The notes under the pieces were generated by a model. The model searched no databases. It was not told where the DNA came from and was given only the letters and a program-made list of their open reading frames with translations. DNA of 64,000 nucleotides. Source: Streptomyces canus (GTDB lineage: Bacteria; Actinomycetota; Actinomycetes; Streptomycetales; Streptomycetaceae). A program made the position numbers and the translations under genes. Shown piece after piece: positions 7,222 to 15,917 of this stretch; within the stretch, counting starts at the first letter, position 1, and the number at the start of each line of letters is the position of its first letter. The stretch spans positions 372,001 through 436,000 of the forward strand of contig NZ_KQ948661.1 of assembly GCF_001514145.1 (NCBI RefSeq). The letters run 5' to 3'.

Positions 7222-8721
7222 TTACTCCGTGTTGTCGGCCGTCGTCGCCTTGCGCTGTCCGAGACGGCTGTGGCCACGGCCGTAGAGGAAGTAGACGAGG
7301 AAGCCGATGACCATCCAGAGCGCGAACCGCAGCCAGGTCTCGGTCGGCAGGTTGAGCATCAGCCAGAGGGAGGCCAGGACCGACAGGATCGGGACGACCG
7401 GCACCCACGGGGTGCGGAAGGACCGGGGCAGGTCGGGGCGGGACTTGCGGAGGATGATCACGCCGATGGCGACCACCACGAACGCGAACAGGGTGCCGAT
7501 GTTGACCAGTTCGGCGAGTTCGCTCAGGGGGGTGAAGCCGGCGACGATCGCGATGATCACGCCGAGCAGGATGGTCGGACGGTGCGGTGTCTTGAACCTC
7601 GGGTGGACGTGGGAGAAGAAGGTCGGCAGCAGTCCGTCCCGGCTCATCGCGAAGAAGACCCGGGTCTGGCCCAGGAGCAGGATCATGCAGACCGTCGTCA
7701 GGCCGACGGCGGCGCCGAAGCTGATGAAGCCCGCGAACCAGGGGTGGCCGGTGGCCTTGAAGGCGTCGGCGAGCGGGGCCGTGACGGACAGGTCGGTGTA
7801 CTTCTGCATGCCCGTCACGACGATCGAGACGGCGACGTAGAGAGTCGTGCAGATGATGAGGGAGCCGAGGATGCCGCGCGGCATGTCGCGCTGCGGGTTC
7901 CTGGTCTCCTCGGCGGCCGTGGCCACGACATCGAAGCCGATGAAGGCGAAGAAGACGACCGAGGCGGCGGTGAAGATGCCCATGACGCCGAAGTTGGAGG
8001 GCGCCCAGCCGAACATCAGCTGGATCAGGGGTGACTGGAGACTGTCACCGGCCGGCACCTCCTGCGCCTTCGGGATGAACGGGTCGTAGTGGTCACCCTT
8101 GATGAAGAAGGCGCCCGCGATGATCACGGTCAGCACGACCGTCACCTTGATGGCGACGACGATCGAGGTCACGCGCGCGGAGAGCTTGGTACCGAGCACG
8201 AGGATGCAGGTCAGCAGCAGGACGAGCGCGGCGGCGAGGATGTCGAAGCCGAAGCCGTCGGCCCCGTCGCGGCTGCCGAGCGCCTCCGGCAGATGCCAGC
8301 CCGCGTTGTCCAGCAGCGAGGCGATGTAGCCGGACCAGCCGACGGACACCACCGCCGTGCCCAGCGCGAACTCCAGGACCAGGTCCCAGCCGATGATCCA
8401 GGCGGGCAGTTCGCCGAGGGAGGCGTAGGAGAAGGTGTAGGCCGATCCCGCCACCGGGACGGTGGAGGCGAACTCGGCGTAGCAGAGCGCGGCGAGCGCG
8501 CAGACGACACCGGCCACGACGAAGGCCAGGGCCACCGCCGGACCGGCGTTGTTCTTGGCGACGGTGCCGGTCAGGACGAAGATGCCGGTGCCGATGATGA
8601 CGCCGACACCGAAGACGGTCAGATCCAGCGCGGACAAGGACTTCTTGAGCGCGTGCTCTGGCTCCTCGGTATCGAGGATGGACTGCTCGACCTTCTTCGT
8701 CCGGAAGAGGGTGCTGCTCAC
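7222..8721 (-). CDS. APC-family amino-acid permease (CAT-like)
   Basis: 499 aa, about 12 membrane helices. It begins with a cytosolic segment (TEEPEHALKKSLSALDLTVFGVGVIIGTGIFVLTG), the helix-1 Gly-rich motif of APC transporters, followed by AGPAVALAFVVAGVVCALAALCYAEFASTVPVAGSAYTFSYASLGE, the CAT/YfnA-type signature. Later AAEETRNPQRDMPRGILGSL is the conserved loop of cationic amino-acid transporters. It likely imports amino acids by proton-coupled or facilitated transport. The GTG at 8721 has GGGAGGT 5 bases before it. It stands alone, with terminators on both sides (7162 and 8806). The exact substrate is not readable. Confidence 0.88.
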   Translation of the reverse strand: MSSTLFRTKKVEQSILDTEEPEHALKKSLSALDLTVFGVGVIIGTGIFVLTGTVAKNNAGPAVALAFVVAGVVCALAALCYAEFASTVPVAGSAYTFSYASLGELPAWIIGWDLVLEFALGTAVVSVGWSGYIASLLDNAGWHLPEALGSRDGADGFGFDILAAALVLLLTCILVLGTKLSARVTSIVVAIKVTVVLTVIIAGAFFIKGDHYDPFIPKAQEVPAGDSLQSPLIQLMFGWAPSNFGVMGIFTAASVVFFAFIGFDVVATAAEETRNPQRDMPRGILGSLIICTTLYVAVSIVVTGMQKYTDLSVTAPLADAFKATGHPWFAGFISFGAAVGLTTVCMILLLGQTRVFFAMSRDGLLPTFFSHVHPRFKTPHRPTILLGVIIAIVAGFTPLSELAELVNIGTLFAFVVVAIGVIILRKSRPDLPRSFRTPWVPVVPILSVLASLWLMLNLPTETWLRFALWMVIGFLVYFLYGRGHSRLGQRKATTADNTE

Positions 8722-8805
8722 GGGTACCTCCCACGCTGTGTCGTCCTCGACATGATCGAGAGGGGGCGTAGGTCGTATGCCCCGGCGCGGGGGGATTCAC
8801 GCGAA

Positions 8806-8847
8806 TGGGCCGGCCGTACCACTGTCACGAGTGGTACGGCCGGCCCA
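8806..8847 (-). terminator. terminator of dxs
   Basis: A perfect 18-bp stem (TGGGCCGGCCGTACCACT at 8806-8823 and its complement at 8830-8847) with a 6-base loop, 10 bases beyond the dxs stop and upstream of the permease start. Confidence 0.85.
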
Positions 8848-8857
8848 GTCGGCCGTG

Positions 8858-10777
8858 TCAGTCGCGGGCGGGCTCCGCCTCGGCGGCGCTGTCGCTGTAC
8901 CGCCCGTCCAGCTTGGAGACCAGGCCGGTGACCTGGCGGGCGATGTCGGGGGCGGTGAGACCGATCTCCGCCATGACCTCGGCACGGGAGGCGTGGTCGA
9001 GGAAGCGCGGCGGGATACCGAAGTCGCGCAGCGGGACGTCGACGCCCGCGTCACGCAGGGCCTGCGCGATCGCCGAGCCGACGCCGCCGACCCGGCTGTT
9101 GTCCTCGACGGTGACGACCACGCGGTGCCGCTCGGCGAGCGGGGCCATGGCCTCGTCGACGGGCTTGACCCAGCGCGGGTCGATGACGGTGGTGGAGATG
9201 CCCTGCTTGTCGAGGAGCGTGGCGATCTCCAGGCACATGGGTGCGAGGGCGCCGACGGAGACGAGGAGCACGTCGGGTGTGCCGGTCCCCGGCTCGCGCA
9301 GGACGTCCATGCCTCCGACGGTGCCCACGGCGGGTACGGCGGGCCCCACGACGCCCTTGGAGTAGCGCAGCACGGTCGGCGCGTCGTCGACCTGGACGGC
9401 CTCGCGCAATTGGGCGCGCAGCTGTTCGGCGTCGCGCGGGGCGGCGAGCCGGAGCGTCGGGACGACCTGGAGCATCGACATGTCCCACATGCCGTTGTGC
9501 GAGGCGCCGTCGTCGCCGGTGACGCCGGCCCGGTCGAGCACGAAGGTCACACCGCACTTGTGCAGGGCGACGTCCATGAGGACCTGGTCGAAGGCACGGT
9601 TGAGGAAGGTGGCGTAGACGGCGAAGACGGGGTGCAGGCCGCCGGTCGCGAGGCCCGCCGCCGACACGGCCGCGTGCTGCTCGGCGATACCGACGTCGTA
9701 GATGCGCTCCGGGAAGGTGTCCGCGAACTTCTTCAGGCCGACCGGCTGGAGCATGGCCGCGGTGATGGCGACGATGTCCTCGCGCTCCCGGCCCAGCTTG
9801 ACCATCTCGTCGCCGAAGACGGAGGTCCAGCTGGCGGCGGAGGCCTTGATCGGCAGGCCGGTGTCCGGGTGGATGGGGCCGATGCCGTGGAAGCGGTCGG
9901 CCTCGTCCTGCTCGGCGGGCTCGTAGCCGCGGCCCTTCTCGGTGAGGCAGTGCACGATGACCGGGCCGCCGAACCGCTTGGCGCGGGCCAGCGCCGACTC
10001 CAGCGCCTCGAGGTCGTGGCCGTCGATGGGGCCGACGTACTTCAGGCCGAGGTCCTCGAACATGCCCTGGGGCGCGATGAAGTCCTTGAGGCCCTTCTTG
10101 GCCCCGTGCAGGGTCTCGTAGAGCGGCCTGCCGACGACGGGGGTGCGCTCCAGCAGGTCCTTGCCGCGGGCGAGGAAGCGCTCGTAGCCGTCGGTGGTGC
10201 GCAGGGTGGCCAGGTGGTTGGCGAGGCCGCCGATGGTCGGCGCGTAGGACCGCTCGTTGTCGTTGACGACGATGACCAGCGGCCGGTCCCTGGCGTCGGC
10301 GATGTTGTTCAGCGCCTCCCAGGCCATACCGCCGGTCAGGGCACCGTCACCGATCACGGCGACGACGTGGTCGTCCCGTTTGAGCACCTGGTTGGCCTTC
10401 GCGAGGCCGTCGGCCCAGCCGAGGACGGTCGAGGCATGGCTGTTCTCGATGACGTCGTGCTCGGACTCGGCGCGTGAGGGGTAGCCGGACAGGCCGCCCT
10501 TGGAGCGCAGCTTGGAGAAGTCCTGCCGGCCGGTGAGCAGCTTGTGCACATACGCCTGGTGGCCGGTGTCGAAGAGCACCCGGTCCCTGGGCGAGTCGAA
10601 CACCCGGTGCAGGGCGATGGTCAGCTCGACCACACCGAGGTTGGGGCCGAGGTGGCCGCCGGTCTTGGAGACCGCGCCGACGAGGAAGCTCCTGATCTCC
10701 CCCGCCAGCTGGTCCAGCTCCTCGAGGCTGAGCCGGTCCAGATCACGCGGTCCCCTGATGCGGGTCAGCAGCGGCAC
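8858..10777 (-). CDS. dxs: 1-deoxy-D-xylulose-5-phosphate synthase
   Basis: 639 aa, full length. It condenses pyruvate and glyceraldehyde 3-phosphate to DXP, the first step of the MEP isoprenoid pathway, using thiamine diphosphate. Visible motifs: SKTGGHLGPNLGVVEL (His42), the ThDP/Mg motif GDGALTGG (143-150) with VNDN (171-174), YVGPIDGHDLEAL, the transketolase middle domain DRAGVTGDDGASHNGMWDMS, and EDNSRVGGVGSAIAQALRD in the C-terminal domain. The GTG at 10777 follows AAGGAGG by 6 bases; the open frame extends 34 codons further but overlaps the hairpin at 10850. It is separated from xylH by that terminator and is probably its own transcription unit. Confidence 0.96.
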   Translation of the reverse strand: MPLLTRIRGPRDLDRLSLEELDQLAGEIRSFLVGAVSKTGGHLGPNLGVVELTIALHRVFDSPRDRVLFDTGHQAYVHKLLTGRQDFSKLRSKGGLSGYPSRAESEHDVIENSHASTVLGWADGLAKANQVLKRDDHVVAVIGDGALTGGMAWEALNNIADARDRPLVIVVNDNERSYAPTIGGLANHLATLRTTDGYERFLARGKDLLERTPVVGRPLYETLHGAKKGLKDFIAPQGMFEDLGLKYVGPIDGHDLEALESALARAKRFGGPVIVHCLTEKGRGYEPAEQDEADRFHGIGPIHPDTGLPIKASAASWTSVFGDEMVKLGREREDIVAITAAMLQPVGLKKFADTFPERIYDVGIAEQHAAVSAAGLATGGLHPVFAVYATFLNRAFDQVLMDVALHKCGVTFVLDRAGVTGDDGASHNGMWDMSMLQVVPTLRLAAPRDAEQLRAQLREAVQVDDAPTVLRYSKGVVGPAVPAVGTVGGMDVLREPGTGTPDVLLVSVGALAPMCLEIATLLDKQGISTTVIDPRWVKPVDEAMAPLAERHRVVVTVEDNSRVGGVGSAIAQALRDAGVDVPLRDFGIPPRFLDHASRAEVMAEIGLTAPDIARQVTGLVSKLDGRYSDSAAEAEPARD

Positions 10778-10849
10778 CCGTGCCTCCTTGCAGTAGAGCT
10801 GATCGAGCTTTGCCGGGAGTGTCGAGTCTAATGTTCTACGCGAACAAAT

Positions 10850-10880
10850 CTTGCCCGGCACCTTGTGGGTGCCGGGCAAG
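10850..10880 (-). terminator. terminator of the xylFGH operon
   Basis: A perfect 13-bp stem (CTTGCCCGGCACC at 10850-10862, GGTGCCGGGCAAG at 10868-10880) with a 5-base loop, 30 bases past the xylH stop and ahead of dxs. Confidence 0.8.
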
Positions 10881-10910
10881 AGGATCGACCCGAAGGGGCG
10901 CGATCAGGCG

Positions 10911-12236
10911 CTATCCGCGACCGGCCGCCTTCTGAGACTTTCGAGACACCGAGTCGATGACGACCGCTCCCAGCAGAACACCACCGGTGATCATGTACTG
11001 GATCGAGGCGTTCATGTTCAGCAGGTCCAGACCGGTCGTGATGGACTGGATAACCAGCATGCCCAGGAGGGCGGACCACACCGAACCGCGGCCGCCGAAG
11101 AGGCTCGTACCGCCGATGACGGCCGCCGCGATGGCAAGCATCAGGGTGTTGCCGGCGCCGGCGCTGAGCGTTGCGCTCGCGGTCTGACCGGCGAAGAACA
11201 TACCGCCGATCGCCGCGAACCCGCCGGAGATGGCGAAGACGGTGATCCGGACCATCGGCACGTTGATACCGGCACGACGGGCCGCCTCGATGCCGCCGCC
11301 GACCGCGAAGACCTTGCGGCCGTACGTGGTACGCCGCAGCACGAAGTCCACGATCACCAGCGCCGCCAGGAAGATCACCAGCGAGTTGGAGACACCGTTC
11401 GCGTTGTTGAGCACGGCGGCGGCCACGAAGGAGGCGACGGCGAGCGCGCCGACGCGCACCAGGATCTCGCCGGTCGGCCGGAAGGGCACACCCGCGGCCT
11501 TGCGGCGCCGCTGCTCGCCGAAGTTGCCGACGACGGTCAGCACGACGGCGAGGCCGGCCAGCAGGTACCCGCCGATGATGGCCTGGTCCATGAAGAAGGA
11601 GTTCTGCCCGAGCAGGTGGACCGGACCCGAGTCGGACGGGATGTTGATGGTGCCGCTGGAGCCCAGCAACCACAGCATCAGACCGTTCCAGCCGAGGAGG
11701 CCGGCCAGGGTGACGACGAATGCCGGCACCCCGATCTTGGCGAAGAACCAGCCCTGCAGCGCACCGATGGCGATGCCGACGAGAATCGCCAGGAGCAGCG
11801 CGAGCCAGGCGTTCATGCCGTGCTGCACCACCCACACGGCGAACAGGGTGGAAGCCAGACCGCTGACCGAGCCGACGGACAGGTCGATCTCGCCGAGCAG
11901 CAGCACGAACACCAGGCCGATGGCGATCATGCCGGTGGCCGACATGTAGTAGCTGATGTTGGAGAGGTTGTCGGCGCTCAGGAAGCGGTCGTTCTTGAAC
12001 TGGAAGATCGCCCAGATGACGATCAGGCCGATCACGACCGGCAGGGAGCCCAGCTCACCGCCCTTGACCTTGCGGGTGAACTCGGTCCAGTAGCCCTTGA
12101 GGCCCTCTTCGCGGACCAGCAGCCGGGGGTCGACCACCGAGACCGGCGCGGCGGTGGGATCGTCTGCGGGGGCAACCGTCGTCTGCTGCCCCTTCGTCCC
12201 GGCGTCCGCCTTGGAAACCTTGGATGTGTCGCTCAC
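10911..12236 (-). CDS. xylH: xylose-type sugar ABC transporter permease XylH
   Basis: 441 aa BPD_transp_2-family permease (ribose/xylose class), 10 or more helices. A hydrophilic N-terminus of about 70 aa precedes helix 1. Diagnostic segments are LLGEIDLSVGSVSGLAS, IGALQGWFFAKIGVPAFVVTLAGLLGWNGLMLWLLG, GRKVFAVGGGIEAARRAGINV and AAVIGGTSLFGGRGSVWSALLG. The longer chain with an inserted soluble segment (GNFGEQRRRKAAG) fits XylH rather than RbsC. The GTG at 12236 overlaps the xylG stop as GTGA, so it is translated in tandem with the ATPase. A frame open to 12824 is a shadow of xylG. It ends the operon at the hairpin 10850. Confidence 0.9.
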   Translation of the reverse strand: MSDTSKVSKADAGTKGQQTTVAPADDPTAAPVSVVDPRLLVREEGLKGYWTEFTRKVKGGELGSLPVVIGLIVIWAIFQFKNDRFLSADNLSNISYYMSATGMIAIGLVFVLLLGEIDLSVGSVSGLASTLFAVWVVQHGMNAWLALLLAILVGIAIGALQGWFFAKIGVPAFVVTLAGLLGWNGLMLWLLGSSGTINIPSDSGPVHLLGQNSFFMDQAIIGGYLLAGLAVVLTVVGNFGEQRRRKAAGVPFRPTGEILVRVGALAVASFVAAAVLNNANGVSNSLVIFLAALVIVDFVLRRTTYGRKVFAVGGGIEAARRAGINVPMVRITVFAISGGFAAIGGMFFAGQTASATLSAGAGNTLMLAIAAAVIGGTSLFGGRGSVWSALLGMLVIQSITTGLDLLNMNASIQYMITGGVLLGAVVIDSVSRKSQKAAGRG

Positions 12237-13015
12237 TTCGCGGCCTCCGTGCTGCGACGCCCCGCACGACGGGTCACGGCGTTGTCCGTGGCACCCGTGA
12301 TGGCGGAGATGATCTCTTCCTGACTGGTGTCCTTCACCGAGAAGGAACCGTTGTTCCTGCCCAGTCGCAGCACGGCGACGGTGTCGGCGACTGCCTTCAC
12401 GTCGGCCATGTTGTGGCTGATGAGGATGACGGCGAGGTTGCGCTCGCGCAGCCGCTCGACGAGGTCGAGGACCTGTGCGGTCTGCTCGACACCGAGGGCG
12501 GCGGTGGGCTCGTCCAGGATCACGACCTTGGGGTCGCCGATCAGGGCGCGCGCGATGGCGACGACCTGGCGCTGACCGCCGGAGAGGCTCGCGATCGGGA
12601 TGCGCACACTCGGGATGCGGATGGAGAGCGTGTTCAGCAGCTCGCGGGCCTTCTGCTCCATCGAGACCTCGTCGATGATGCCGCGGCGCAGCAGCTCGCG
12701 TCCGAGGTAGAGGTTGCCCACCACGTCGAGGTTGTCGCACAGGGCGAGGTCCTGGTAGACCGTCGCGACGCCGAGTCCCTGGGCGTCGTGCGGCTTGTTG
12801 ATGCTGACCGGGCTGCCGTCCCACTCGATGATGCCCTCATCGATGGGATGCACACCGGCGATCGTCTTGACCAGCGTGGACTTTCCAGCGCCGTTGTCGC
12901 CGACGAGGGCGACCACTTCACCGGCGTGGACCTCCAGTTCGACATCGGTGAGGGCCTGCACCGCACCGAATCGCTTGGAGACTCCGCGCAACGCCAGCAC
13001 GGGCGTAGCGGACAC
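12233..13015 (-). CDS. xylG: sugar ABC transporter ATP-binding protein XylG (single-domain)
   Basis: 260 aa with one ABC cassette: Walker A GDNGAGKST, Q-loop VYQDLALCDNL, signature LSGGQRQ, Walker B VVILDEPTAALG and the switch His in ILISHNM. It energises the XylF/XylH importer as a homodimer. Classical XylG/RbsA proteins carry two fused cassettes of about 500 aa; this half-size form is full length by its C-terminus. The GTG at 13015 is preferred over the ATG at 13024 because AAGGAG abuts the ATG but lies 9 bases from the GTG. It shares a 4-base overlap with xylH but is 284 bp from xylF, a gap holding a hairpin and two dyads, so it may have its own control. Confidence 0.88.
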   Translation of the reverse strand: MSATPVLALRGVSKRFGAVQALTDVELEVHAGEVVALVGDNGAGKSTLVKTIAGVHPIDEGIIEWDGSPVSINKPHDAQGLGVATVYQDLALCDNLDVVGNLYLGRELLRRGIIDEVSMEQKARELLNTLSIRIPSVRIPIASLSGGQRQVVAIARALIGDPKVVILDEPTAALGVEQTAQVLDLVERLRERNLAVILISHNMADVKAVADTVAVLRLGRNNGSFSVKDTSQEEIISAITGATDNAVTRRAGRRSTEAAK

Positions 13016-13081
13016 GTTAACCATCTCCTTCGCCGCCTGACCGGCGGGGATGCCGCGCTTGGGGTAGGCGCGGAGGGGTTG

Positions 13082-13120
13082 TGCTTTTAGCACTTACTTA
13101 CGAGTTGTGCTGTCAGCACG
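13082..13120. promoter_or_regulatory. paired dyads GTGCT-N3-AGCAC upstream of xylG
   Basis: Two copies of the same dyad occur at 13082-13094 (GTGCT TTT AGCAC) and 13108-13120 (GTGCT GTC AGCAC), 26 bp centre to centre, about 70-100 bp before the xylG start. Identical arms and near-helical spacing suggest a tandem operator. The adjacent ROK regulator is the obvious candidate ligand-responsive protein, but that is inference. Confidence 0.45.
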
Positions 13121-13185
13121 GATTTACAAGTCGAACATGCGCGCGGCCGATGCCTCTTGGCAACGGCTGCGTCCGCCATGCTTCC

Positions 13186-13235
13186 GTCCGGCGCCCGCCC
13201 CGCAGCGGGGTATGAAGGCGGTGCGGGCGCCGGAC
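13186..13235 (-). terminator. hairpin between xylF and xylG (attenuator or mRNA-stabilising element)
   Basis: A 13-bp perfect stem (GTCCGGCGCCCGC at 13186-13198, GCGGGCGCCGGAC at 13223-13235) with a 24-base loop, 65 bases past the xylF stop. In binding-protein-dependent importers such hairpins commonly keep the binding protein in excess over the membrane parts. Confidence 0.65.
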
Positions 13236-13299
13236 AGGCTCTGTGCCTGCCTGTCGGGGCGGGTCCCGTCGAAGGACTCGCCCCGGGGCTCAGCGGCTC

Positions 13300-14403
13300 T
13301 TACTGAAGGCCGGCCTTCTTGCACGCGGCGGCGTAGTCCGGGGTGCAGATGTCGGCGACGGTGTACAGACCGTCCTTGACGACCGTGTCCTTGATGTTCT
13401 TGACGGTCACCGAGACCGGGGTCAGCAGCTTGGCCTGGACCTTGTCACCGGAGCCGCTGGTGACCTCGGTGTCGGCCAGGGACTTGATGTCCTTGCCCTG
13501 GAGCAGGTTGACCGCGAGCTCGGCGGCGGTGTCGGCCTCCGGCTTGTACGCCTTGTAGACCGTGGCGGACTGGGTGCCGGCGACGATCCGCTGGATGGCC
13601 GCGAGCTCGGCGTCCTGACCGGTCAGCGGGATGGTGCTGATGCCCGCGCCCTTGAGGGTGTTGGCGATACCACCGGCCATGCCGTCGTTGGCGGCGTAGA
13701 CGCCCGCGATGTTCTTGGCGCCCAGCTGGGTGATGGCCGCGGACACCTTCTGCGCGGCGACGGTGTCCTTCCACAGGCCCGACTGCTCGTAGGCGATCTT
13801 GACCTTGCCGTCGAGGACCTTGTGCGCGCCTTCCTTGAACTGCGCGGCGTTCGGGTCGGCGTCGTCACCGTTGATCATGACGACGTTCGCCTTGGGGGTC
13901 GCCTTGGAGCCGAGGGCGTCGAGCAGGGCCTGGCCCTGGAGCTCGCCGACCTTGACGTTGTCGAAGGAGACGTACGCGGAGACCGGGCCCTGGGCCAGAC
14001 GGTCGTACGCGACGACCTTGACGCCCTTGCTCACCGCGGAGGCGATGGAGGACTTGATGGCGGCGGAGTCCTGCGCCGAGACCACGATCACCTTGACGCC
14101 CTTGGTGACCATGCTGCTCATCTGCTGGGCCTGCTTGGCCGGGTCGGCCGCGGCGTTGGCGTAGGAGACGGTGCAGTCGCTGCACAGTTCCTTGACCTTG
14201 TCCTCGAAGTACGGCTTGTCGAACTTCTCGTACCGCGCCGTGACGTTGTCGGGCAGGAGCAGGCCGATCGACTTGCCGCCCGAGCCCGAGCTGCTGCTGT
14301 CGCTGCCGTTGTCGTCGTCGCCGGCCTTGCCACAGGCGGCGGCCGAGACGGCGAGCGCCGAGATCGCGACGGATACGGCCACACGACGCATGAGCGTGTT
14401 CAC
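13300..14403 (-). CDS. xylF: xylose-type sugar-binding lipoprotein XylF
   Basis: 367 aa. The N-terminus MNTLMRRVAVSVAISALAVSAAAC is a lipoprotein signal peptide ending in a lipobox (SAAAC), followed by a Gly/Ser/Asp-rich tether. The rest is a periplasmic-binding-protein type 1 fold (GLLLPDNVTARYEKFDKPYF; VIVVSAQDSAAI; VVAYDRLAQGPVSAYVSFDN; VYAANDGMAGGIANTLK; LTGQDAELAAIQRIVAGTQSATVYK), matching the D-xylose-binding class. It captures sugar outside the membrane for XylG/XylH. The GTG at 14403 follows GGGAGGT by 7 bases. It is the first gene of the operon, directly downstream of rok7B7 on the same strand. The actual sugar is inferred from family similarity. Confidence 0.9.
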   Translation of the reverse strand: MNTLMRRVAVSVAISALAVSAAACGKAGDDDNGSDSSSSGSGGKSIGLLLPDNVTARYEKFDKPYFEDKVKELCSDCTVSYANAAADPAKQAQQMSSMVTKGVKVIVVSAQDSAAIKSSIASAVSKGVKVVAYDRLAQGPVSAYVSFDNVKVGELQGQALLDALGSKATPKANVVMINGDDADPNAAQFKEGAHKVLDGKVKIAYEQSGLWKDTVAAQKVSAAITQLGAKNIAGVYAANDGMAGGIANTLKGAGISTIPLTGQDAELAAIQRIVAGTQSATVYKAYKPEADTAAELAVNLLQGKDIKSLADTEVTSGSGDKVQAKLLTPVSVTVKNIKDTVVKDGLYTVADICTPDYAAACKKAGLQ

Positions 14404-14483
14404 TTTTGAAACCTCCCTGACGAGGCCGCGTCGTTGCGGCCGAGGTGGCTGGAAGTCAACTCGGCCACACGTGCGACGTCAAG

Positions 14484-14495
14484 AAGTAAATACTT
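14484..14495. promoter_or_regulatory. dyad AAGTA-AA-TACTT upstream of xylF
   Basis: A 12-bp AT-rich inverted repeat in an otherwise GC-rich leader, about 80 bp before the xylF start and 29 bp past the rok7B7 stop. Position and AT content make it a candidate operator or promoter element for xylFGH. No -35/-10 pair could be assigned with confidence. Confidence 0.35.
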
Positions 14496-14524
14496 AACGA
14501 GATGGCAACGGCGTCCTGCGTTCT

Positions 14525-15724
14525 CTAAGTGAAGGCAGGTGTCGCCGCGTGCAGCGTGCTGTCCAAAAGGGTCGAATCACCCATCTCGCTGAGCGCGAGG
14601 GCGAGTGCTCCGAGCACCTCCGCACGACCTCCAAGTGCCCCGGGAAGCACGCTCAGTTGGCGTGCCGCACTGGGGATCGCATAGCGGCCGACGGACTCCC
14701 TGATCGGCCCGAGCACCAGCTCACCGGCCTCGGCGAGATCACCGCCCAGGACGACTCGGCTCGGGTTCAGCAAGTTGCAGAGATTGGCGACTCCACTGCC
14801 GATATGGCGGCCGACGTCGGCGATCACCCGACGGCAGCCAGGATCTCCGTCCCGTGCGAGTCGAACAACGCCCTCCATGGTGAGATCGGTGCCGTGACTG
14901 GACTGGAGGAGCGGGAGCACATAGCGCGCCGCCGCGAAGGTCTCCAGACAGCCGCGGTTGCCGCAACGGCAGACGGGGCCGGACTCATCAAGAGTAATAT
15001 GCCCGATTTCTCCCGCTGTGCCACCCGGGCCCCGGTAGATCTTGCCGCTGATCACCAGTCCGGCACCCACACCGCTCGCGACCTTGATGTACGCCAGGTC
15101 CCGCACTCCCCGGCCGCTGCCCCAGACCAGCTCGCCGAGGGCGCCCAGGTTGGCGTCGTTGTCCACGTGCACGGGCACGCCCAGGCGCCCCTGGAGCTCC
15201 TCGGCGGGCTTGGTGCCGATCCAGCCCGGCAGGATGGCGGAGGAGCCCAGGGAGCCGGACTCCAGGTCGATGGGGCCGGGCACGCCGAGGCCCACCCCAG
15301 CGATCTTCGAACGGTCCACGCCGGTCGCCTCGATCAGCCGGTTGACCAGCTGTTCCGCCCGGTCGAAGCCCTGGGTCGAGGAGGCGTCCACGTCCAGCGG
15401 CTCGGACTCCTCGGCCAGCACCTGATGGGCGAGGTTCCCGATCGCGACACGCAGATGGGTGTGCCCGAAGTCCACCCCTATGACGATGCCGGCGTCCCCG
15501 CTCAGGGAGACCGCGCGGGCCCGCCTGCCACCCGCCGAGGTGGGCGTGACCTCGACGGTTCCGCCTTCCTTGAGCTCGCGGACGATGTTGGAGACGGTCG
15601 CGGCGGACAGTCCCGTGGTGCGTGCGATCTCCGCCTGCGTGAGCGACCCGGCCAGCCGGACGGCACGTACGACCCGCTCCAGGTTGGCTCGGTGCAGTGA
15701 CGACTGCGACCCCGGAGTCTCCAC
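14525..15724 (-). CDS. rok7B7: ROK-family transcriptional regulator Rok7B7-like
   Basis: 399 aa. The N-terminal winged helix (RANLERVVRAVRLAGSLTQAEIARTTGLSAATVSNIVRELKEGG) is followed by a ROK sugar-kinase-like domain: GVDFGHTHLRVAIGN, VGLGVPGPID, DNDANLGALGE, the ROK signature GGTAGEIGHIT and the zinc motif CRCGNRGCLE. It likely binds DNA and senses a sugar or sugar phosphate. Its place between ngcEFG and xylFGH matches S. coelicolor rok7B7, reported to control xylFGH and to influence carbon catabolite repression (from memory). The GTG at 15724 is chosen because AGGAGG lies 5 bases before it; an ATG at 15775 is possible. Confidence 0.88.
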   Translation of the reverse strand: METPGSQSSLHRANLERVVRAVRLAGSLTQAEIARTTGLSAATVSNIVRELKEGGTVEVTPTSAGGRRARAVSLSGDAGIVIGVDFGHTHLRVAIGNLAHQVLAEESEPLDVDASSTQGFDRAEQLVNRLIEATGVDRSKIAGVGLGVPGPIDLESGSLGSSAILPGWIGTKPAEELQGRLGVPVHVDNDANLGALGELVWGSGRGVRDLAYIKVASGVGAGLVISGKIYRGPGGTAGEIGHITLDESGPVCRCGNRGCLETFAAARYVLPLLQSSHGTDLTMEGVVRLARDGDPGCRRVIADVGRHIGSGVANLCNLLNPSRVVLGGDLAEAGELVLGPIRESVGRYAIPSAARQLSVLPGALGGRAEVLGALALALSEMGDSTLLDSTLHAATPAFT

Positions 15725-15864
15725 GACGACCTCCTGCGCGCGGGACCGCAGCGATGAGGCCCCGTCTATGTCCAACTAGTGAACTCTAAGCTGAGCCGTT
15801 AGGGTCGCCTCCCGTCAAGAGGTTGAACAGTATCCGCGTTCTTGCCCATGCCGAGGGGGCGCCG

Positions 15865-15892
15865 CCCTTTCAAGATCCGGATCTTGAAGGGG
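15865..15892 (-). terminator. terminator of the ngcEFG operon
   Basis: A nearly loopless palindrome centred on CAAGATCC/GGATCTTG (15871-15886) extends to a 14-bp stem with one G-U pair, 25 bases past the ngcG stop. Confidence 0.7.
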
Positions 15893-15917
15893 TGACGCCC
15901 GTGCGGGCGGCCGAGGT

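Noticed and set aside
10778..10910. Possible riboswitch in the dxs leader
   Set aside because: The only structure seen is the simple terminator hairpin of xylH; no thiamine-box (THI) sequence such as CUGAGA was found.
12237..12824. N-terminal extension of XylH
   Set aside because: It is an out-of-frame reading of xylG; the GTGA overlap at 12233-12236 gives the natural start.
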